From the NCBI RefSeq assembly GCF_003259675.1, contig NZ_PZJG01000010.1, positions 1-48,561 on the forward strand: 48,561 bases of DNA, in the 5' to 3' direction. Below are positions 44,147-48,561 of the stretch, one piece after another. This DNA is from Macrococcoides bohemicum. Lineage in GTDB: Bacteria > Bacillota > Bacilli > Staphylococcales > Staphylococcaceae. A model generated the notes under the pieces. The model did no database searches, had not been told where the DNA came from, and saw only the letters and a program-made list of their open reading frames with translations. How positions within the stretch are numbered: the stretch's first letter is position 1; the number at the start of each line of letters is the position of its first letter. The translations under genes and the position numbers were made by a program.

Positions 44147-45186
44147 AACAAACTTTAATACATGTGTTATATGCAATACCACTTATATTATATACATTAA
44201 GTGTGGCATTTTTAATCAATCAGCCGATTGAACTGATTAATCCGTTTGAATATTATAATGCAATGGAGATGCCAACTTTATCTTTATATATCATGATGAT
44301 TTTATTTGTAAGTTTTAGTATGTTCGGATTTATTATTGCTTATCGTTTTTCTATTCTAAGTAAGCTCAATAATAAATCGATGCTATTATTTATACTATTT
44401 AGTTTATTATTTTCATTATTTATCACAAGAATGAGTGTGATGTTAGAGCTAGCAGTTATATTACCGATATTAAAGTTTTTAAGCAGAAAACAAATATCTT
44501 CCAGACAATATTTGTTGTTGTCTGGCAGTATATATGCTGGATTTTTGTTTATTATCATCATTCCGTTAATGATTCTTTATAAAGATTATGAAGCATTTTT
44601 AAATGTAAATCAGTTTCAGCAGTTTATAGAGATTTATAATAAGCATCAATTATTTGATTTCTTACGTTTAAATATAACGTTATTTATTTCACACTTATTA
44701 CATTATATCGTTGTATTATTTGTCGGAATTATGCCGGGATTGTTAATGGGGATGTATCATCGTAATAAAAGGGAAGACTCCATTAATATTATCATTCAGG
44801 CGCTCATTTTTTTAATTAGTGGAACAGCTGTAAAGTTACTTATTTTTAAATTTAGCTATAGCTTTCTGCAATTTTCATTAGCAATTCTTGGTTCAGGCTT
44901 ACAAGGTATAGGAGTAATGCTATTAATTATCTTGTGTGTAAGATATATTGAGAGGAAGTATAAGGCAGAAGAGATGACACAGCATGCATTATTATTTATA
45001 AGCATGATGTGTTTAATTGAACTGATTATTTATAGTTTATTTACTGGAATATATAAATTACCGTATCCTTCAACATCTATCATAAATTTATTACAGTATT
45101 CTTTGATAGTGGCACTTGTTATAGCTATATTATTCATTAATTTAAGTAACTTGAGTGATAAACATTATAAAAATAATAATAGATAA
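44143..45186 (+). CDS. Unidentified polytopic membrane protein
   Basis: A 347-residue protein with about nine or ten hydrophobic segments (for example residues 7-26, 48-70, 80-112, 122-145, 172-204, 218-268, 279-300 and 313-337) and short charged loops. I recognise no family. The central [20 protein letters not shown], between segments, has the strongest motif-like look, and the C-terminus is Asn/Lys-rich. It is joined to addA by an ATGA overlap, so it is translated from the addBA transcript. In S. aureus, as I recall, the FAH gene directly follows addA, so this may be a lineage-specific insertion. Possible roles such as a transporter or a lipid-linked enzyme cannot be told apart here. Confidence 0.75.
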   Translation: MKQTLIHVLYAIPLILYTLSVAFLINQPIELINPFEYYNAMEMPTLSLYIMMILFVSFSMFGFIIAYRFSILSKLNNKSMLLFILFSLLFSLFITRMSVMLELAVILPILKFLSRKQISSRQYLLLSGSIYAGFLFIIIIPLMILYKDYEAFLNVNQFQQFIEIYNKHQLFDFLRLNITLFISHLLHYIVVLFVGIMPGLLMGMYHRNKREDSINIIIQALIFLISGTAVKLLIFKFSYSFLQFSLAILGSGLQGIGVMLLIILCVRYIERKYKAEEMTQHALLFISMMCLIELIIYSLFTGIYKLPYPSTSIINLLQYSLIVALVIAILFINLSNLSDKHYKNNNR

Positions 45187-45257
45187 ATCTAAAAAGCATG
45201 AAAGTTATGACAATATTCTGTATAATGAGGGCAACACAGAAGAGGAGTGGAAGCAGA

Positions 45258-46157
45258 ATGAAGTTTTTAACATTTAAGGTTGGCGATAAAGAAACATATG
45301 GTGTTAAAGTTAAACGTGAGGATGCAGCTTGGGATTTAGTAAAAGTATTTGCTGATTTCAAGGAAGGGGATTATCCTAAAACGTTACTTGAAGCTTTACA
45401 GCAAAATAATACAGTTGATTTTCAGGAGTTAGTACGTGCAACAATTGAAAAAGTTGAAGCATCTGAAAATAAAGCTGATTATAAATATGAATTCACAGCG
45501 ATTCAATTCTTACCACCTGTTACACCTACAAATAACGTTATTGCAATCGGTCGTAACTATGAAGAACATGCATCTGAATTAAATAATGAAGTGGATGCAT
45601 TATATGTATTTACAAAGGCACCATCAAGTTTAATTGGTGACGGAAATGAAATTCCTTCACATAGTGACGTAACGAAAGCGTTGGATTATGAAGGTGAACT
45701 AGGGGTTGTTATCGGTAAGTACGGACATAAGATTCCAAAAGCGATGGCATTAGATTATGTTTATGGTTATACGATCATCAACGATATTACAGCACGTGAC
45801 CTACAGAAATTACATTCACAGGCATTTCTTTCAAAAAGTTTAATTGGTGGTTGTCCGATGGGACCATACATTGTTACGAAAGATGAATTACCTATGCCTG
45901 AAAATGCAAATATTGTGACAAAAGTTAACAATGAAATTCGTCAGGACGGTAATACGAAGGATATGGTATTAAAGATTGATGATTTAATTGCTGAAATTTC
46001 AAAATATGTAGCACTTCACCCGGGAGATGTTATTGCAACTGGTACGCCAAGTGGGGTTGGCGCTGGTATGAATCCTCCAGTTTACTTAAAACGTGGCGAT
46101 GAAATCAAAGTTACGATTGATGGTATTGGTACATTGATGAACACGGTAGGCGAATAA
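45258..46157 (+). CDS. Fumarylacetoacetate hydrolase family protein (YisK-like)
   Basis: A 299-residue FAH-superfamily hydrolase/decarboxylase. The active site is readable: [13 protein letters not shown] (about residues 97-109), [12 protein letters not shown] with the metal-binding acidic pair (about 145-156), and [13 protein letters not shown] (about 265-277). Such proteins cleave or decarboxylate 2-oxo acids such as oxaloacetate. I start at ATG 45258, after GAGGAGTGG, giving [10 protein letters not shown]; an earlier in-frame ATG at 45198 lies before the -10 TATAAT (45221-45226). yisL follows, the same pairing as B. subtilis yisK-yisL. Confidence 0.85.
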   Translation: MKFLTFKVGDKETYGVKVKREDAAWDLVKVFADFKEGDYPKTLLEALQQNNTVDFQELVRATIEKVEASENKADYKYEFTAIQFLPPVTPTNNVIAIGRNYEEHASELNNEVDALYVFTKAPSSLIGDGNEIPSHSDVTKALDYEGELGVVIGKYGHKIPKAMALDYVYGYTIINDITARDLQKLHSQAFLSKSLIGGCPMGPYIVTKDELPMPENANIVTKVNNEIRQDGNTKDMVLKIDDLIAEISKYVALHPGDVIATGTPSGVGAGMNPPVYLKRGDEIKVTIDGIGTLMNTVGE

Positions 46158-46168
46158 AACTTTTTATG

Positions 46169-46203
46169 AGAGGGACAGTTTTTTAAACGGACTGTCTCTT
46201 TTT
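46169..46203 (+). terminator. Terminator after the FAH-family gene
   Basis: AGAGGGACAGT pairs with ACTGTCTCTTT (two wobble pairs) across an 11-base loop, followed by T residues. Confidence 0.75.
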
Positions 46204-46307
46204 ATGAATAACTATAATAATAGTTAATAAACTATACGCATTAGTAACGAAAAAATTAAATATATGTTAAACTATATGAGTATGTATTATAGATAGGGGG
46301 AATACAG

Positions 46308-46694
46308 TTGATTACTGGTATGTTACATTTACACATCATGAGTTGGGTTGTTTTATTAATCGTCTTTTTTGCAGCATATGAAAACTTCTCAGATCGCTTA
46401 GGACCAAGCAAATATTTTAAACCACTGATGATGTTATTACGTATCTTTGCTTTACTTGCTCTAGTAAGTGGATGTTACATCTTCTTTAAAGCAATGAATG
46501 CAGATGCAATGATGTATGGATTTAAATTTTTATTAGGATTAGCAACAATTGCTTTGATGGAAGTAACTTTAGCACGTAAGAAGAGAAAGAAACCTTCAAG
46601 AAACTTCTTCTACATCGTGATTTTAGTTGCACTCATTACGATTGGACTAGGTGTTCATTTACCACTTGGACCAATCACAGGTATGTTTAAGTAA
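46308..46694 (+). CDS. YisL family membrane protein (DUF1516)
   Basis: A 128-residue protein with four membrane segments (about residues 7-23, 40-60, 68-86 and 97-117). The early HLHIMSWVVLLIVFFAAYE and the basic LARKKRKKPSRNFF loop fit the YisL/DUF1516 family, of unknown function. The start is TTG 46308, with AGGGGG eight bases upstream. A promoter in the 150-base gap after the FAH terminator is likely; a TATTAT lies at 46284-46289. Confidence 0.8.
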   Translation: MITGMLHLHIMSWVVLLIVFFAAYENFSDRLGPSKYFKPLMMLLRIFALLALVSGCYIFFKAMNADAMMYGFKFLLGLATIALMEVTLARKKRKKPSRNFFYIVILVALITIGLGVHLPLGPITGMFK

Positions 46695-46700
46695 TCCATT

Positions 46701-46729
46701 AAGAACCTCAGAATTGAGGTTCTTTTTTT
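46701..46729 (+). terminator. Terminator of yisL
   Basis: AAGAACCTCA / TGAGGTTCTT with a GAAT loop and following T-run. Confidence 0.9.
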
Positions 46730-46814
46730 CATTCATGAACTTTTTATGAATTTCTCCCCACGTTCTGTTTATTTTAGTATAATCAAAGATAACGACTAAA
46801 GTGAGGTAATTAGA

Positions 46815-48227
46815 ATGAAAAAATTTATAACACTACTAGCAAGCATTCTTTTATTATTAACGTTTCATCAGAATGCTGATGCCGCTACAAAAAAGGATTT
46901 ACGTATTTATAGTTTAATAATCGATCGTTTTATGAATGCCAATGATGAGAATAACAAACATATTCATAACGAAAAAGATAATACACTACCATATGGTGGA
47001 GATTTAAATGGTGTTATCAATAAGATGGATTATATTAAGAAAATGGGGTTTAATACCATTCATCTTTCTCCAGTATTCGAAAAAGATCAAAATGATTATT
47101 TAGGTTATAAAGTTAAGAATTATAATACGATTGATGATGTTTACGGTGGCGAGAAACAATTTAAAAAAATGATTAAACTCGCTCATGATAAGAAGATGAA
47201 AGTTATTGTAGATATTCCGTCTACTGTGACAGAAGGTTATACTGAGACAAATGACACGAAGATGAATGACTTTCAAAGAGCTTATTTTAAGGACATGAAA
47301 ATCATAGACTTAAAAAATAGTAATAACCAAAAAAAATTCAAAACATCAGTGACGCAATTTGTTGATAAATATAATATTGACGGTGTTTCGATGTACGTTA
47401 TGCAGGATGGCATTGATGCAAAAGCAATATTCCCTGAGAATGTTGAAACGATTGCAATATTAAATGAAGATATTAATGTCTCTGGTTTCAAACACATACA
47501 AAAATTAGCTACTACAAAAGCAATCGCTAATGCTTTTAAGACAACTGATCAAGATATTCCTAAAAAGTACGAAATGAATGAATTACTAGCAAGTGATAAC
47601 TTCTTTATGCCGAGGTTTACAAATTATGCAGCGAATGAAAATATGTTTCCAGGTACTCGTATAAAGCAGCTTATGAGCTATTTGATGGTTCAGAAAATGC
47701 CTATTAGTATGACATATGGTACTGAAATAGCAATGAACGGAGATAAAGCGCCTGATATTCATCAGTTACTTGATTTCCGTGTTGATAAAGAAGTTATTGA
47801 ATACTTAGAAGTTACGAGTGGTGTTTACAAAAAGTATAATGAATTGTTTGATGGTAAATCCGAGGTTATCTATAATAATGAAGGTAATCAATTAATTTAT
47901 TTTGATACAAACAAGGTTGACTTTATCTATAACATTAATAATACGAGCAAGGCAACGAATATTAAGCTGGATAGCAACCGTATTCCTAAAGATAAAATGT
48001 TAAGTGGATTATTAATAGGAGACCGTATTCATTATAAAGATAATAAGTTTTCACTGATTACAAATCGTGAAGAAGCGGAACTATATGCAGTTGTGAAGAA
48101 TCAAGGATTTAACAATGGTTACCTAATTGCTGCTGGTGCGATTATCATATTATTCACTTTATTTATTATCGGAGCAACTCGAAACAGAAAAAGATATATA
48201 GCGAATCAGCAAAATAATCAAAAATAA
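46815..48227 (+). CDS. Membrane-anchored GH13 (alpha-amylase)-like protein, probably catalytically inactive
   Basis: A 470-residue protein with a signal peptide (residues 1-23, cleavage after ADA), an alpha-amylase-like TIM barrel, and a C-terminal membrane helix (about 435-456) with a basic tail, so it should sit on the outer face of the membrane. The barrel start is clear: YSLIIDRFMN and GGDLNGVINKMDYIKKMGFN, then LSPVFE. The four GH13 catalytic regions are degraded: region I DIPSTV (D133; N and H replaced by T137 and V138), region II DGVSMY (D189; Arg and nucleophile Asp replaced by S192 and Y194), region IV NYA at 270-272 in place of NHD. Only a Glu (E218) remains where the acid/base could be. 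A binding or scaffold role is likelier than hydrolysis. Its terminator seems interrupted by the IS. Confidence 0.82.
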   Translation: MKKFITLLASILLLLTFHQNADAATKKDLRIYSLIIDRFMNANDENNKHIHNEKDNTLPYGGDLNGVINKMDYIKKMGFNTIHLSPVFEKDQNDYLGYKVKNYNTIDDVYGGEKQFKKMIKLAHDKKMKVIVDIPSTVTEGYTETNDTKMNDFQRAYFKDMKIIDLKNSNNQKKFKTSVTQFVDKYNIDGVSMYVMQDGIDAKAIFPENVETIAILNEDINVSGFKHIQKLATTKAIANAFKTTDQDIPKKYEMNELLASDNFFMPRFTNYAANENMFPGTRIKQLMSYLMVQKMPISMTYGTEIAMNGDKAPDIHQLLDFRVDKEVIEYLEVTSGVYKKYNELFDGKSEVIYNNEGNQLIYFDTNKVDFIYNINNTSKATNIKLDSNRIPKDKMLSGLLIGDRIHYKDNKFSLITNREEAELYAVVKNQGFNNGYLIAAGAIIILFTLFIIGATRNRKRYIANQQNNQK

Positions 48228-48242
48228 AAAAACCGCAAAAAT
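48228..48242 (+). terminator. Left half of a terminator, apparently split by the IS
   Basis: AAAAAACCGC directly after the stop looks like the left arm of an intrinsic terminator, but the expected GCGGTTTTTT is not in the window. The IS begins at about 48243. Confidence 0.4.
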
Positions 48243-48249
48243 TGAAGTG

Positions 48250-48287
48250 CACCCCTAAATGAACCTTAAAATTCAACTTTAGGGGTG
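48250..48287 (+). repeat. Leader hairpin hiding the transposase ribosome site
   Basis: CACCCCTAAA (48250-48259) and TTTAGGGGTG (48278-48287) are perfect 10-bp arms, extended inward by TGAA/TTCA across a two-base bulge. The right arm contains the AGGGGTG ribosome site. Read-through RNA from outside the element would fold it; a transcript starting inside the left arm would not. Confidence 0.65.
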
Positions 48288-48293
48288 TTTATT

Positions 48294-48561
48294 TTGAATA
48301 AAAAGCATAATCTTGATTTTAAATTAAAACTAATCAAAGAATATAAAGAAGGAAATATTGGTTATGATTCATTAAGTAACAAATATGATATCGATCCTTC
48401 ACAACTAAAAACATGGACTTACCAATTTGATACATTCGGTATTGACGGTCTTATATCCAGTATGACCAGAAAGAAATATTCAACAGATGAAAAATTAAGA
48501 ATCATTCAGTATAGAATTACTAATCAACTTTCATATAAAGAAACTGCTAGAATCTTTGATA
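48294..48561 (+). CDS. IS150-type transposase OrfA (partial)
   Basis: At least 89 residues from TTG 48294, with AGGGGTG seven bases upstream, open to the window edge. The peptide begins NKKHNLDFKLKLIKEYKEG and contains two helix-turn-helix units: LSNKYDIDPSQLKTWT (about 26-41) and a second beginning YSTDEKLRIIQYR...SYKETARIFD (about 62-89). This is the DNA-binding OrfA of IS3-family elements; the DDE catalytic part (OrfB) would be reached by a -1 frameshift beyond the window. Confidence 0.82.
   Translation, partial: MNKKHNLDFKLKLIKEYKEGNIGYDSLSNKYDIDPSQLKTWTYQFDTFGIDGLISSMTRKKYSTDEKLRIIQYRITNQLSYKETARIFD

Larger units (their letters stand above)
48243..48561 (+). mobile_element. IS3-family (IS150 group) insertion sequence, left end
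   Basis: The element starts with TGAAGTGCACCCC, typical of IS150-group terminal inverted repeats, and contains orfA from 48294. Only the first 319 bases are in the window; orfB and the right end lie beyond. A 10-bp inverted repeat (48250-48287) in the leader covers the orfA ribosome site. Confidence 0.8.

Noticed and set aside
1-48561. CRISPR array, tRNA, rRNA, prophage or toxin-antitoxin island
   Set aside because: I see no regularly spaced repeats, no cloverleaf with CCA-type end, no ribosomal RNA motifs and no phage genes. The only mobile DNA is the IS at the right edge, and the only toxin-like fold is the lone DUF86 protein.

Overview
The window is low-GC Firmicutes chromosome. Strong AGGAGG-type ribosome sites, frequent TTG starts and AT-rich spacers fit this, and so do the gene families: MnhABCDEFG antiporter, SpsA/SpsB signal peptidases, AddAB and a LipA-YutD pair. 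The order lipA, yutD, DUF3055, yutE, nagD, then nfu, yuzD, yutJ, yuzB, sufA, ndh, then mnh, kapB, cyclophilin, then rocD, gudB, argH, argG, pgi, spsA, spsB, addB, addA, FAH is the backbone I recall from Staphylococcus. Differences from S. aureus as I remember it suggest a close relative such as Macrococcus: a lone bioB where dlt would be, an alcohol dehydrogenase where glpQ would be, an SpsA with its catalytic residues, and an unknown membrane gene behind addA. The genus is inferred, not proven.

Layout. 1-4755: the edge of an unknown minus-strand gene, a FetAB-type ABC exporter (minus), then an operon of DUF72, TauE/SafE and YunD-like phosphoesterase genes. 4829-8789: lipoyl synthase, YutD, a DUF3055 gene on the opposite strand, a HepT-fold protein, a NagD-like HAD phosphatase and a D-2-hydroxyacid dehydrogenase. 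8841-13950: redox and cofactor genes, namely biotin synthase with a probable BirA operator, Nfu and SufA-type Fe-S carriers, YuzD and YuzB, and two NDH-2-like flavoproteins, one behind a Rex/CRP-type palindrome. 14035-17700: Nudix, YuiB, an unknown 351-residue protein with a terminator-like hairpin in its first codons, an NhaC-type antiporter and a hotdog thioesterase.

17748-23438: complete seven-gene Mnh (Mrp-type) Na+/H+ antiporter operon on the minus strand, every junction overlapping. 23585-25637: KapB, cyclophilin, two small overlapping genes and an S1-domain stress protein. 25789-31302: arginine/proline-to-glutamate catabolism (rocA, rocD, gudB) with a cre-like site before gudB, then an iron-dependent alcohol dehydrogenase. 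31316-33890: argGH (minus) behind ArgR-like boxes, divergent from pgi, which has a cre-like site centred near -55. 35624-44146: TVP38-type membrane protein, two signal peptidases and AddB/AddA. 44143-48227: unknown membrane protein, FAH-family hydrolase, YisL and a membrane-anchored amylase-like protein whose catalytic motifs are degraded. 48243-48561: left end of an IS3/IS150-type element, apparently inserted in the terminator of the amylase-like gene.

The window is mostly conserved core genome. I see no CRISPR array, tRNA, rRNA, prophage or obvious defence island, and no gene-free stretch over 300 bases. The less ordinary signals are the amylase-like pseudoenzyme, the two unrecognised proteins (14858-15913, 44143-45186), the hairpins set flush against or inside the next gene's translation start, and the set of operator-like palindromes.
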